IMG/VR virus record: IMGVR_UViG_3300003177_000017
Span: 1-64,000 of that record
Length of the DNA stretch: 64,000 bases
Reading direction: 5' to 3' (one strand)
From: a virus
In this document: positions 45,905-54,449 of the stretch, in pieces
Layout: every line of letters begins with the position of its first letter
Numbering within the stretch: position 1 is the first letter of the stretch
Position numbers and translations under genes: made by a program
The notes under the pieces: model-generated
Told to the model about the DNA's origin: nothing
Database searches by the model: none
The model's input: the letters and a program-made list of their open reading frames with translations, nothing else

Positions 45905-46809
45905 TGGTTATCCTTTAATTTAGATGGATAAAAATCAGAACAACATTTCGCTAACAAATACATTTTGTGTTTTTGTAAATATTGTAATGTTTTTCCATCT
46001 GAATTCAATCCATGTTTTTTGTTAAACTCTGATTTTATTTGGTTAACTAAAATATTCGGTTGGTTATTGATCCCTATCAGTTTCCAATTTCTTAGATAAT
46101 TTTTAGTGTAACCTAATTCTTCCAATTTATCTCTTAACACATTTGTATTATAACAGATCCACAGTTCATCTTTTAGTTTTTGTGTTACAGCTGGCGAGCG
46201 CAAAGGTTTAATACCTTTTTCTTTATCCTGTTGTTGTTTCTTAAAAAAATCATCACTACATTTAATATTAGGAACACCATCAACTTTATCTCCTGATATA
46301 ATTAACTCGAACTCGAACCTAATTGAATCGTCTACAGAAAACATACTTTTAGCATAAGGTCTATACATATCAACTGATAAATTTTTAGTACAAGCAACTA
46401 AATCTTTATCGTTAGAAATAATTAAAGTTTTTTCTTTGATGTCTTTAGTTAAAACTCCAATAATATCATCTGCTTCTGCTCCTTGTGTTTGCACTGTTTG
46501 ATAAGGAAAGTTGTTTGTAATATCTTTCTGAATATCAGTAAAATATTTCATGATCTGTCCCCAATCTAATTTAGAGTCATCTTTAGCGTTTTTTCTTACC
46601 CATTTATATTCAGGAAATACATCTTGCCTCCAAGAATGACTATCAAAACAAATAACCATATTACCATAACTATGTCTAAATTTAGCATTATATGATCTGA
46701 TCATATTTAAAATTATATGCTGAATTTGTGAGAAATCAGGTTCTTTGTTATCTTTTAAATCTGCATGTAAAGCGGCAAAAAATGTTCCACTTGCATCAAG
46801 TAATATCAT
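45901..46809 (-). CDS. rnh: FEN-like 5'-3' exonuclease / T4 RNase H homologue
   Basis: A 302-aa protein of the T4 Rnh/FEN family that removes RNA primers. The N-terminal MILLDASGTFFAALHA carries the first Asp. Further acidic metal ligands are in QTQGAEADDIIGVL and IISNDKDLVA, and ISGDKVDGVPNIKC marks the helix-hairpin-helix zone. Length equals that of T4 Rnh (305 aa). It overlaps neighbours at both ends. Confidence 0.88.
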   Translation of the reverse strand: MILLDASGTFFAALHADLKDNKEPDFSQIQHIILNMIRSYNAKFRHSYGNMVICFDSHSWRQDVFPEYKWVRKNAKDDSKLDWGQIMKYFTDIQKDITNNFPYQTVQTQGAEADDIIGVLTKDIKEKTLIISNDKDLVACTKNLSVDMYRPYAKSMFSVDDSIRFEFELIISGDKVDGVPNIKCSDDFFKKQQQDKEKGIKPLRSPAVTQKLKDELWICYNTNVLRDKLEELGYTKNYLRNWKLIGINNQPNILVNQIKSEFNKKHGLNSDGKTLQYLQKHKMYLLAKCCSDFYPSKLKDNQ

Positions 46810-47326
46810 AACATCTCCTTTCTTTTAATAATTTATGAAAATCTACAGGTTTATAATCTGTGTGTTCAACACAGACGTTGATATATCTTTTGTCATAATA
46901 ATGGATTAGATCGAATCCACGCAACATTACCAATTTGTCATGTAGATGTCCATGTATGTTATGTGAACGTCCTCTAAGCTCTTGTTCATGTATAGGACAA
47001 TGACTTAACCAAACTCCCTTTAAACTGTATAATGCTTTTACATCATCATACACGTCCACTAGATCTCTCATTTTTATTCCATGTTCTAAATCATGGTTCC
47101 CACATATCAATAATTTTTTTGTACATCTTATAGATTTGATTTTTTGCAACCACTCTTTACTAAATGCTATATCTCCTAATAATATCAAAGAATCGCGTTT
47201 ATTTACATTTGATGCTAAATTATCAAATATTATGTTATGATGTTCCTCTGGAGAACTAAAATTTGTTCTGTACTTACAGATATTACGGTGTCCTAAGTGT
47301 AGATCGGACGAAATTAATAAGCTCAT
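46796..47326 (-). CDS. Calcineurin-like metallophosphoesterase
   Basis: A 176-aa single-domain phosphoesterase with all core motifs: SDLHLGH (D8, H10), LLGDIAF, CGNHD, LSHCPIHE and HGHLH. Phage members of this group are often annotated as phosphoesterases of unknown substrate. It overlaps the RNase H-like gene by 14 bases. Unlike the 531-aa enzyme at 34.3 kb it has no added DNA-binding domain. Confidence 0.9.
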   Translation of the reverse strand: MSLLISSDLHLGHRNICKYRTNFSSPEEHHNIIFDNLASNVNKRDSLILLGDIAFSKEWLQKIKSIRCTKKLLICGNHDLEHGIKMRDLVDVYDDVKALYSLKGVWLSHCPIHEQELRGRSHNIHGHLHDKLVMLRGFDLIHYYDKRYINVCVEHTDYKPVDFHKLLKERRCYDIT

Positions 47327-47613
47327 GCTGGATCTAAATCCTTATATGTTATAATGAGATTTCCTTTAGTCCAAAGAGAAACAAAACCCATGATGACATC
47401 TCTTTTATCTAGTGGAGATATAATTATATCAACAGCCGCAAAAAATATAACAATTATACTAAATATATAACTTAACGGGTTCCACGGATTTAGATGTATG
47501 TTATACTCAGATTTTGTTACATCATAATATCCAACAATTATTTTTAAATAATGTAAACATTTACCTAATTTACTTAATTTGTATCGGTATTCCAATTGTG
47601 TTCTTGTTCTCAT
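47323..47613 (-). CDS. Hypothetical membrane-associated protein
   Basis: A 96-aa protein, basic at the N-terminus, with one membrane-spanning stretch (SYIFSIIVIFFAAVDIII, about residues 49-66) and a second weaker hydrophobic region. No family recognised. It overlaps the genes on both sides by four bases. Confidence 0.55.
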   Translation of the reverse strand: MRTRTQLEYRYKLSKLGKCLHYLKIIVGYYDVTKSEYNIHLNPWNPLSYIFSIIVIFFAAVDIIISPLDKRDVIMGFVSLWTKGNLIITYKDLDPA

Positions 47614-47810
47614 ACATCCCCCTTGTAATATCTTAGTGCATTTAATAAAATAGAAATTCTTTCAATATTATAAGTATCAATACATGATGTAATTTCATCA
47701 CTGAATACATAGAAATCTACATCTTTAGCTATATCATTAAAATCATTAAAATCTATAATATCTAATTTATTAATATCATCATATAATTCTTTAATTTCTT
47801 TTGGTATCAT
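47610..47810 (-). CDS. Small acidic hypothetical protein
   Basis: A 66-aa, Asp/Ile-rich protein (LYDDINKLDIIDFNDFNDIA near the start) predicted as two helices. No family recognised. It follows the gene-32-like SSB gene after a GC-rich hairpin, with AAGGATTCTA as ribosome binding site just beyond the hairpin. Confidence 0.55.
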   Translation of the reverse strand: MIPKEIKELYDDINKLDIIDFNDFNDIAKDVDFYVFSDEITSCIDTYNIERISILLNALRYYKGDV

Positions 47811-47820
47811 TAGAATCCTT

Positions 47821-47839
47821 ATAGGGCATTGCGCCCTAT
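47821..47839 (-). terminator. Hairpin after the ssDNA-binding protein gene
   Basis: A perfect 7-bp stem ATAGGGC/GCCCTAT with a 5-base loop, 13 bases after the SSB stop codon and directly before the next ribosome site. No T-run follows, so it may be a weak terminator or a stem that stabilises the abundant SSB mRNA, like the hairpin after the capsid gene. Confidence 0.5.
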
Positions 47840-47852
47840 TAAATTAGGTAGG

Positions 47853-48893
47853 TTAATCACTTAGGTCAATGCTAGAAAACACGTCTGTATCCGGAACAGA
47901 TTGATTAGCAAAAGGATCTTCTTCAATGCTTAGTTGTGATTCTGGTTCTGTATTAGTAATATTTGCAAACACGTCTGTATCTAATTCTGGTTCTGTATTA
48001 GTAATATTTGCAAGCACGTCTGTATCTGTTTGTGGTTCTGATTGTGGTTCTGATTGTTTTTCTTTCTCAAAAGGATTAGCACCGGCTTTAGCAGCAACTT
48101 CAGGATTGAATTCTTCATCCATGATTTTAGCGACATATCGACCGCCCAACACCTTGATCATTTCTGCCTTTAATTCATCATACGATTTGTAATTTGATTC
48201 TGATTCAAATTCTGCTAAATCATACATAGAATTATATAATTTCTCTTGCACTTCTTGTCTACCACCAGCTAACGGTGATACTTGTTCAAATTCAGAGCTA
48301 TCATAACTAAGGCTAAAATCACCATTTTCTGATCTTATTCTAAAATTTGCCCCTTGATCCCAATCAAAAAATTCTAATGGTTTCTGATCTTCAAATTTAG
48401 GAAACCATGCTGCTTCTAATTTTTTAAGAATTGCTGGACCAAATTGATATAACATCACTTTACCATTATTTTCTGGGTTTGCTTTATCATCTAATACTAC
48501 GATATTAGTGATGTATTTTTTCTGAACTTTACGTTTACGTGCCATTGCAGCTTCAGCACCATTTTTACGTTCAGCATCAGGAATTTTAGCCCAATGTGCT
48601 TTATTTAATTCTGATACTGGATCAGGCTTATTAATACTAGATAAATTTCTGTTCCAGTAACTATTACTGCCGTTTTTGAAACTAAATTCAGTCCAAGCAA
48701 CCCACGGTACTGTAGGTTGTCCATCTGCATCATATCGTGGTAAGAAACGGATCAATGATGTACCTATACCGCTATCAGTGCTATATCTATGTTTCCATTG
48801 TCTAGGATCACGCGTAGAACTACCATCATCTTGAATTTTTGTTTTCATTGCAGCGTTGTTTACTTTGTTTTTTTTAATATCAGCGAATGACAT
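47853..48893 (-). CDS. Single-stranded DNA-binding protein (T4 gp32-like)
   Basis: A 346-aa gp32-type SSB. The N-terminal basic region (FADIKKNKVNNAAMKTKI) precedes an OB-fold core with LIRFLPRYDADGQPTVPWV, then KKYITNIVVLDDKANPENNG and VMLYQFGPAILKKL, as in T4 gp32. No Cys/His zinc cluster of the T4 type is visible. The C-terminal ~80 residues are acidic, include two 15-residue repeats (TDVxANITNTEPE) and should be the protein interaction tail. It is the third gene after a strong promoter. Confidence 0.88.
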   Translation of the reverse strand: MSFADIKKNKVNNAAMKTKIQDDGSSTRDPRQWKHRYSTDSGIGTSLIRFLPRYDADGQPTVPWVAWTEFSFKNGSNSYWNRNLSSINKPDPVSELNKAHWAKIPDAERKNGAEAAMARKRKVQKKYITNIVVLDDKANPENNGKVMLYQFGPAILKKLEAAWFPKFEDQKPLEFFDWDQGANFRIRSENGDFSLSYDSSEFEQVSPLAGGRQEVQEKLYNSMYDLAEFESESNYKSYDELKAEMIKVLGGRYVAKIMDEEFNPEVAAKAGANPFEKEKQSEPQSEPQTDTDVLANITNTEPELDTDVFANITNTEPESQLSIEEDPFANQSVPDTDVFSSIDLSD

Positions 48894-48902
48894 ATATTTT
48901 CC

Positions 48903-49499
48903 TTATTTATCTAAATATTTAGATAATATTTGTTGTAGTTTAGGGAAGTTGGCTCTCATAAAATCTTGATATTTTACTATTTTTAGCCTAATTTTTGGGT
49001 ATAAAAATGTGTCTGTTATTTCTTTGTCGAATTTTTCAATAATTCCTCCTGATGTTATTCTATTGATCGCACATACAGTATTTAATGCTATATGCCCTCC
49101 GTTTAATAATTGCAATACTATCGGTAAAGCATCTGATTTTGTGCCAAATAAAGCTTTTATTCCATGTCCTAATCCCTGCATTTTCTTTAAATCTTGTTCA
49201 AAATTATAACACAAATTTTTCATCTGTGCTTTATGATCAGCATAACAACAATAAGTCATTGTACTTGGATGATTATTTCCTTGCATCATATTAGCCATAT
49301 AATACACAATTAAATCACCTTCGTAATATTTTTCAGCAAGTGCATAAAAGAACTTACAATCATATCTTTCATCCAATTGTAGTTTAGTTCCTCTAATTCT
49401 TATTCCCTTTTTAAACAAGTTATAATTTTTTGAATTAAAATGGCTCTTTACTGCAATATAACATTTAAACGCTTGTAATCCTGATACACCTGTGATCAT
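48903..49499 (-). CDS. Replicative helicase loader (T4 gp59-like)
   Basis: A 198-aa helical basic protein resembling T4 gp59 in its opening (GVSGLQAFKCYIAVKSHFNSK, Asn/Tyr-Lys run, IRIRGTKLQLDERYD, then FFYALAEKY). It is similar in length and predicted structure and is encoded next to gp32-like SSB, as in T4. It should load the replicative helicase on SSB-covered forks. A gp41-type helicase is not in the window and may lie beyond its right end. Confidence 0.75.
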   Translation of the reverse strand: MITGVSGLQAFKCYIAVKSHFNSKNYNLFKKGIRIRGTKLQLDERYDCKFFYALAEKYYEGDLIVYYMANMMQGNNHPSTMTYCCYADHKAQMKNLCYNFEQDLKKMQGLGHGIKALFGTKSDALPIVLQLLNGGHIALNTVCAINRITSGGIIEKFDKEITDTFLYPKIRLKIVKYQDFMRANFPKLQQILSKYLDK

Positions 49500-49696
49500 A
49501 CCGCCTCTTTAAATTTAACAAAACCATCACCATCTGATAAATTATTTGTTCTATCCAGAATAACATAATATTTATATTTCTGTAAAGTTATAGTGAAATA
49601 TTCTCCTTGGTTAAGAAAATTTTTCATAGTTTTGAAAGCAACATCAACATCAATGAATTCTCTGTATACTAATCTACCATTTAATTTAACTTTCAT
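49496..49696 (-). CDS. Small hypothetical protein, first gene of the SSB operon
   Basis: A 66-aa protein (KVKLNGRLVYREFIDVDVA, then YFTITLQKYKYYVILDRT) with an alpha/beta pattern and no recognised family. It is the first gene after the promoter at 49727-49755, with ACGAGAACATT before the ATG, and overlaps the gp59-like start by four bases. Confidence 0.6.
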   Translation of the reverse strand: MKVKLNGRLVYREFIDVDVAFKTMKNFLNQGEYFTITLQKYKYYVILDRTNNLSDGDGFVKFKEAV

Positions 49697-49726
49697 AATG
49701 TTCTCGTTAATTATTTCAACATTTAT

Positions 49727-49755
49727 ATATTAAATATTATATTAATAAATGTCAA
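49727..49755 (-). promoter_or_regulatory. Sigma-70-type promoter for the 66aa-gp59-gp32 operon
   Basis: On the - strand a perfect -35 box TTGACA (49755-49750) is followed after 17 bases by TAATAT (49732-49727). It lies about 30 bases upstream of the first start codon in a short AT-rich gap, the only sizeable gap between the polymerase and SSB genes. The host RNA polymerase should use it without phage factors. Confidence 0.7.
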
Positions 49756-49775
49756 CACTATTTTAATACTAAATA

Positions 49776-52337
49776 TTAAATAAATAATGGATCAAGAGTT
49801 GGTTTTGGTTCTATATCCCATCCTATAACGTCTGTAATGCCAGTTATAGGCTTAATAAATGTTTTATAATACATTGTATCATAATCTACTTTATTATCTA
49901 ATTTGAACTCTTTTGGGAACACATCAACAAACCCTATAACATTTTGATTTAATCTGTTAGGTTCTTCAAGATAAATATATCGCATTTTATCGCCATTGTT
50001 AATAACTTCATAATCAGTCAGTGATAATTTTTTAAGTTCATTGTTATAGTTTATTGCTGCTCTGGAGTTAAATGGTACAGTAACATCGTGCCTAAATGAT
50101 CCGTCCGGTCTACAATAACTTTCCTCTAGTTTATTTACTCCCTTTGGAGCTGCTATTTGATGTACACTAAAAGTGTTGTATTCTTTATGAAAATCTTTTA
50201 TATAATTTTGCAATTCTAACTCATTCTTGGTTAGAATTATTTTTACAGTTTCTGTCATGGCATTTCTACACACTTCTGGAGTTGATGATTTAACTAAATC
50301 TAATCCCATTATTTTTAAATACGGTTCTTTAATTGTATATCTAACCCCCTCCATATCTAGTACATTAGCTGCATATCTTTTCTTTGCAACAAAGAATACA
50401 TCACTAGCAATCATTTCTCTAGCCATAACCATTTTTTGCTGAAATGCTTTGGTATAATTCGCTAATTCTTGATACCATTTATCAAACAAAGGCTCTAACT
50501 TAGATTTGCACCACCGATCAAGGTATTCCACTATTTCCATAGTTTCCATATTTTTACAATTCAACTCTACAAACCTTTCCATAGAAAACATAGTCGAATC
50601 TGTATCAGTTGCATAAATATATCTAACATTATCAGTGCATAATAGTTCATTGAAATATGTATTCAATTTATTATTTATCCATTTAATTGATAGCTGTCCA
50701 CTTGTTGTTATTGATTCTGCTAATCGAATATCAAATAAAGAAAAATGTACATTAGCTAATGCACCATAAGCAGAATTAAGTGCTAATTTACGACACAATT
50801 GATTCCCGTCTTTTATTCTATATTGCTGCATCTCATGATCATATTCTTTTTGAGATTTACTTGTTATGATATTATCTTTAATTGATATAGCTTTTTGATG
50901 ATGCGTCAGCATTTCCTTTTTTATCTTTTTCCTTTCATTATACAATTTTTCCATCAATCTAGGTAATAATCCCTGACTATCAGTTTTGAAGGTACAACCA
51001 TTTGGAGTCACACATAAGTTATTAGGTATTGATATATCCTCGTTAGCTATCATTTTGTCTATATTTATATCTAATTTTAATGTAGTAATTTTCTCAGGAC
51101 TTATATTATATTGCATAATCAGATGTGGATAGAGAGAATTTAAATCACTCGACATAAGCCATTTATGTTTACCTATTTTTGGATCTAATACAAATCCACC
51201 AGCAAAACTTTGCTGCTGCTGATCTTTTTTTGGCGGTGTGATAATATTATCATCTATAGTATTTTTATAAATAATATTTTCCCATAATCCTACTGGACTG
51301 GACACTTCACTGAAATTTATTCCAGCTAAATATCCTAAACTGAAAGTAACATCAAAGAATCCTAATTTATCATCTAAACCTTTAACAATATATACATCAA
51401 TAATATTATAAATTTGATACAAATTTGGATCTTTTTTGTTTAAAGTTTTTAGGTTAGAAGCAACTGAGCTGTAATCTACTTTTTCCGATACTTGTTCAAC
51501 GCCCCCTATAAATCCTAATTTATAACTCTCTCTAGGCTTAAATCTATTTTTCTTATATAAATTAATATAATCTAGATCATTTACACCTAAAATATACACT
51601 TGTTGATATTCTTTATTAAAAGTATTGATTTTAGTTTTGATCTCGCATACATTCCACGGTGATAATTTTTTAGGATCTAAACCAAGACGTGTTAATCGGT
51701 TAAACAAATAAGGAAAATCAAATCCGCTTGAATTCCATCCAGATACATTAACTGGGAAATTAGATTGCCAAAACCCTAATAAACCTTTTAATAACTGGGT
51801 TTCATTTTTGAATTTTACGTGTTTAATATTTTGTATGTTGTATTTACTAAGAAGATCTGAGTTTTTATCGAAATCATATAAACTAAATAAATAATAACAA
51901 TCTGTTATATTGTCATATATTGTTAAACAATCAACCTGCCATTCTGCTAACATAGGATCAGGAAACCCCTTATCACTAGGACATTCAATATCTATAATAA
52001 ATGTTCTTATTAATTTAGGGTTATATTCGTTATTCTTAAATTGCTCATGCAAAAAAGTTAAGTTAAAATTTCTATTTCCATAATAATCAATGCCGGTATC
52101 TTTAGCTTCAAATATTGCTTTATTTGCGTCTTTAATTGTGTCGAACTGTATTCTTTTAAGTTTATCACCATGTAAAGATGTGTATTTAGATATGCTTTTA
52201 ACTGTGTTTTTAACTGTGTTTACTGTTTTAATATATAATGATGGTTTATATTTCAACTTAGTTCTAATTTCTTTGTTATTATTTATATACCTAAGTAAAA
52301 TATTATTTCCTCTTTTATGACAACTTAAATAAAACAT
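49776..52337 (-). CDS. DNA polymerase, family B (T4 gp43-like)
   Basis: An 853-aa replicative polymerase. The 3'-5' exonuclease is present (FIIDIECPSD near 115, VSGWNSSGFDFPYL near 200). Polymerase motif A is SDLNSLYPHLIMQYNISPEK near 395, motif B KLALNSAYGALAN near 512, and motif C YATDTDSTMF near 572. Close in size to T4 gp43 (898 aa). The C-terminal end should carry the clamp-binding residues. It should work with the gp45/44/62-like proteins in this window. The start overlaps the preceding broken gene's stop. Confidence 0.95.
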   Translation of the reverse strand: MFYLSCHKRGNNILLRYINNNKEIRTKLKYKPSLYIKTVNTVKNTVKSISKYTSLHGDKLKRIQFDTIKDANKAIFEAKDTGIDYYGNRNFNLTFLHEQFKNNEYNPKLIRTFIIDIECPSDKGFPDPMLAEWQVDCLTIYDNITDCYYLFSLYDFDKNSDLLSKYNIQNIKHVKFKNETQLLKGLLGFWQSNFPVNVSGWNSSGFDFPYLFNRLTRLGLDPKKLSPWNVCEIKTKINTFNKEYQQVYILGVNDLDYINLYKKNRFKPRESYKLGFIGGVEQVSEKVDYSSVASNLKTLNKKDPNLYQIYNIIDVYIVKGLDDKLGFFDVTFSLGYLAGINFSEVSSPVGLWENIIYKNTIDDNIITPPKKDQQQQSFAGGFVLDPKIGKHKWLMSSDLNSLYPHLIMQYNISPEKITTLKLDINIDKMIANEDISIPNNLCVTPNGCTFKTDSQGLLPRLMEKLYNERKKIKKEMLTHHQKAISIKDNIITSKSQKEYDHEMQQYRIKDGNQLCRKLALNSAYGALANVHFSLFDIRLAESITTSGQLSIKWINNKLNTYFNELLCTDNVRYIYATDTDSTMFSMERFVELNCKNMETMEIVEYLDRWCKSKLEPLFDKWYQELANYTKAFQQKMVMAREMIASDVFFVAKKRYAANVLDMEGVRYTIKEPYLKIMGLDLVKSSTPEVCRNAMTETVKIILTKNELELQNYIKDFHKEYNTFSVHQIAAPKGVNKLEESYCRPDGSFRHDVTVPFNSRAAINYNNELKKLSLTDYEVINNGDKMRYIYLEEPNRLNQNVIGFVDVFPKEFKLDNKVDYDTMYYKTFIKPITGITDVIGWDIEPKPTLDPLFI

Positions 52338-52544
52338 TATTCTATTACTCCTGCTTTCTTAATTTCTATAATATCATCTGCTGAAAATCCACAGTTTTTT
52401 GAGTTTAATTATATCCTCAATGACTATTTTATTTTCAATGACAATAGGGTAAACCCCGAATTGTGTAGTTACTAGAACACCGTTTTCATCATATATATAT
52501 ATATATCACCTGTGTGTGTTGTACTTTAAATATTGTGGTTTCAT
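52337..52544 (-). pseudogene. Small gene upstream of DNA polymerase, disrupted at CA/TA and A tracts
   Basis: ATG 52544 (GGAGAAATT before it) opens a frame reading MKPQYLKYNTHR, then TGA (52508-52506). The same frame continues after a (AT)8 tract as YDENGVLVTTQFGVYPIVI and so on. At a run of six A (plus strand T 52395-52400) the sense leaves this frame; with one A fewer it would read NCGFSADDIIEIKKAG to a TAA at 52337. So a ~68-aa protein has at least two lesions, both beside short repeats. Family unknown. Confidence 0.55.
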
Positions 52545-52560
52545 AATTTCTCCTTTAACG

Positions 52561-52671
52561 TTAGTAAAGTTTACTAACCAGTCTGCTATTTTGCCTATCT
52601 TGTTGTTTCAACTTCTTTACTAATTGTAGTATAGACCAATAATCATTTAGTCTTTTGGTTTTCTCTAACAT
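52561..52671 (-). CDS. Possible 36-aa Lys/Gln-rich peptide
   Basis: A short ORF whose ATG overlaps the stop of the 89-aa gene. It encodes a basic helix (LEKTKRLNDYWSILQLVKKL). Coupling and codon use like its neighbours support it; its length alone does not. Function unknown. Confidence 0.35.
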   Translation of the reverse strand: MLEKTKRLNDYWSILQLVKKLKQQDRQNSRLVSKLY

Positions 52672-52934
52672 AATTGTTCATGTTGTTCTTGTTTTACTTC
52701 TTTAAGTAAACTTTCTACACTTAGAGCAAACCGTAGATACCCTTCTGATTCAATAGCTGATACAGTTAGATTATGTTTTTCCATATCTTCCTTCAAGTAT
52801 TTAGCATCTTCTATCAGATCTAATAAAGAATACTCTAAATGTTCATACATATACTTGTATGTATCTTCATCATTAATTAACTGCTGTGCTTTTGCATGTA
52901 TTAACTGTTCTAATTCTTGTTGTAAATGTTTCAT
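52665..52934 (-). CDS. Helical hypothetical protein
   Basis: An 89-aa Glu/Leu/Gln-rich helical protein (KHLQQELEQLIHAKAQQLI, later LLDLIEDAKYLKEDMEKH). It shows no recognised family. It overlaps the next upstream gene by four bases (ATGA) and has AGGAGAACTAAA as ribosome binding site. Likely part of the short accessory genes preceding the polymerase. Confidence 0.6.
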   Translation of the reverse strand: MKHLQQELEQLIHAKAQQLINDEDTYKYMYEHLEYSLLDLIEDAKYLKEDMEKHNLTVSAIESEGYLRFALSVESLLKEVKQEQHEQLC

Positions 52935-53119
52935 TTTAGTTCTCCTGTATACTGGCTAATTACTTTGTGTACTGAACAACTCGCCCAACACATGCTGTGT
53001 TTTCTTTGGTTAGCATTATGTTCGTCTACTAGTTTATTAACGGTTTCCGCATCTTGATAAACGCCCTCTATAGTAAATCCTTCATAATCTACGTGGTGTT
53101 TTAATATATAAACTTTCAT
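52931..53119 (-). CDS. Small hypothetical protein
   Basis: A 62-aa protein starting KVYILKHHVDYEGFTIEGVY with strand-rich N-terminus and a short helix (AETVNKLVDEHNANQ). This pattern (report of a value, then a paired 'EGVY' element) is common in small phage proteins of unknown function. AAGGAAAACTAAC precedes the ATG. Confidence 0.6.
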   Translation of the reverse strand: MKVYILKHHVDYEGFTIEGVYQDAETVNKLVDEHNANQRKHSMCWASCSVHKVISQYTGELK

Positions 53120-53147
53120 GTTAGTTTTCCTTCAATTTAATAAATGG

Positions 53148-53342
53148 TTATAAATAACATTTGAGGCTATCACACCAGTTTTTACGCTCAAGCGCTCGTA
53201 AACGTCTAACTACGTTCCCTCGGGGGTCGTAGCGTTTAGCTCCTTTTGCTTTTCTATTATTATAAGCTGTCGAATCTTCTCTGTTTAACCGTGAATTATT
53301 AAACTGTATCCTAGTATTTGCTAAATTTCCTAAATAAGTCAT
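53148..53342 (-). CDS. Small basic hypothetical protein
   Basis: A 64-aa strongly basic protein (about one quarter Arg/Lys), for example NNRKAKGAKRYDPRGNVVRRL. It could bind nucleic acid, but no named motif is visible. The start lies six bases after the stop of the next upstream gene, without a strong ribosome site, so coupling is likely. Confidence 0.5.
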   Translation of the reverse strand: MTYLGNLANTRIQFNNSRLNREDSTAYNNRKAKGAKRYDPRGNVVRRLRALERKNWCDSLKCYL

Positions 53343-53347
53343 TTTAT

Positions 53348-53557
53348 CTAATCACTAAACCATTCGTAATTATCTTTGAAAAACTTTTCTGCAACTAACC
53401 ACATATCAGATGAGTCTTTATCATTTATAGCAATCATATCGCCCACTCTAGGACTACCATTTTTCTTATCTGATTCAGATATACTAATTGAACATGTTAA
53501 TAACCCCTCTACCCAAGGTGTCATTTCTTGTAGATATTTCTTTTTATAAAATGCCAT
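53348..53557 (-). CDS. Small hypothetical protein (MIAINDKD type)
   Basis: A 69-aa protein with EMTPWVEGLLTCSISISE, then GDMIAINDKDSSDMWLVAEKF, a pattern of small phage proteins of unknown function. AGGAGATAAA lies before the ATG. No membrane segment or metal site. Confidence 0.6.
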   Translation of the reverse strand: MAFYKKKYLQEMTPWVEGLLTCSISISESDKKNGSPRVGDMIAINDKDSSDMWLVAEKFFKDNYEWFSD

Positions 53558-53584
53558 TTTATCTCCTAATTTATTTAATGAAGG

Positions 53585-53751
53585 TTATCGTGCTAGAGCC
53601 TTTTTAACTGCTGCGGTAACACCACGTTTATTTTGTTGCATTAACACATACTCTGCATCTTCTTGTGTTAATAGCGTAGTTCTTGTTTTATCTTTAAAAA
53701 CAACTCTAAATATTTTCCTCTAATACTTACAATTTCATATTCTATAGTTAA
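53585..53751 (-). pseudogene. Small disrupted gene (EYEIVSI family), copy 1
   Basis: One frame gives IEYEIVSIRGK, the next gives FRVVFKDKTRTTLLTQEDAEYV and on to a stop at 53585. They join if the run of four A on the - strand (plus 53713-53716) had a fifth A. The upstream end aligns with the copy at 55.1-55.25 kb (LKYEIVTIGDK, then LTQE). No canonical start codon is in frame; an AGGA lies before it. Protein would be about 55 aa and basic at its end. Confidence 0.45.
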
Positions 53752-53781
53752 TTCCTAAATTACACTTACATTTCAGGATTA
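53727..53781 (-). repeat. 55-bp repeat in small-gene cassette, copy 1
   Basis: Matches 55238-55292 at 51 of 55 positions by eye. It covers the ribosome-site region and first codons of the EYEIV-type reading frame. Both copies follow a small membrane-protein-like gene ending TAACACTG, so a whole cassette seems duplicated. Confidence 0.8.
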
Positions 53782-53784
53782 TAA

Positions 53785-53816
53785 TTAATCCGTATTTTGT
53801 TAGAAATACGGATTAA
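53785..53816 (-). terminator. 12-bp stem hairpin in the cassette
   Basis: Inverted repeat TTAATCCGTATT / AATACGGATTAA with an 8-base loop, between the 58-aa membrane protein stop and the broken EYEIV gene. There is no clear T-run, so it could be a weak terminator or an RNA processing stem. The homologous place in the second cassette (about 55300-55320) keeps only an imperfect stem. Confidence 0.5.
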
Positions 53817-53834
53817 TTCCGCTTATTTACAGTG

Positions 53835-54011
53835 TTATATTGCCTTAATCGCGTTATCTAGCTTTTTGCCAAACCAGCCAATAAACATCAATATATTAGC
53901 TATTGCTAATCCTGCGAATATTAATGGGCTTAAAATAATCAAAATATGCCAATAAATAAACCCATACTTAATGCACATTTTTTTATAGTGTTTCCATCTG
54001 TCTATTTTCAT
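53835..54011 (-). CDS. 58-aa membrane protein
   Basis: An ORF with GGGTGAT before ATG. It starts with a basic segment (KIDRWKHYKKMCIKYG), then one long hydrophobic stretch (about residues 18-47) and a short basic/acidic tail. Its stop region TAACACTGT matches that of the 59-aa gene at 55346-55525, its positional counterpart in the second cassette. Function unknown. Confidence 0.55.
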   Translation of the reverse strand: MKIDRWKHYKKMCIKYGFIYWHILIILSPLIFAGLAIANILMFIGWFGKKLDNAIKAI

Positions 54012-54167
54012 ATATCACCCATAAAATTTAGTGCCAAAGGCAAATATAACAACAAATTACAAAGGAAAAATACTCGCTGCGCTTAAAGCGTATTTTCCTC
54101 TGAATTAAAAGGTTATGTAGTTTTATCTTTCTTTGCGTATGCCGCGTAATACGCTTAATAATAAAGG

Positions 54168-54407
54168 TTAGTTTGTTTTACGCGCTAATCTTGTGTCTAT
54201 AAATAAATCAGAATTACTTGCTATTTTTGCCAGAAATCGCGGAACCCTTATCCATATGTATGGTAGTAACATATAGTTAAAACGGATGGCACTTTTTCCT
54301 GTTTCAGTGATTCGTGTAAAACATAAACTAACAACTGGCTCAAGCGGATTGTTTACAGTCGGTTGTTTTGTCATGCGTTCTAAACAAGCTTTGTAATTTG
54401 TTGTCAT
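54168..54407 (-). CDS. Hypothetical protein
   Basis: A 79-aa basic protein (NYKACLERMTKQP at the start, PYIWIRVPRFLAKI in the middle). No recognised family. GGAGAAAAATATA precedes ATG. The - strand gap before it (54012-54167) shows no gene. Confidence 0.5.
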   Translation of the reverse strand: MTTNYKACLERMTKQPTVNNPLEPVVSLCFTRITETGKSAIRFNYMLLPYIWIRVPRFLAKIASNSDLFIDTRLARKTN

Positions 54408-54449
54408 TATATTTTTCTCCGTTATTTCGTGGCAACGTTAGCCTAAAGG

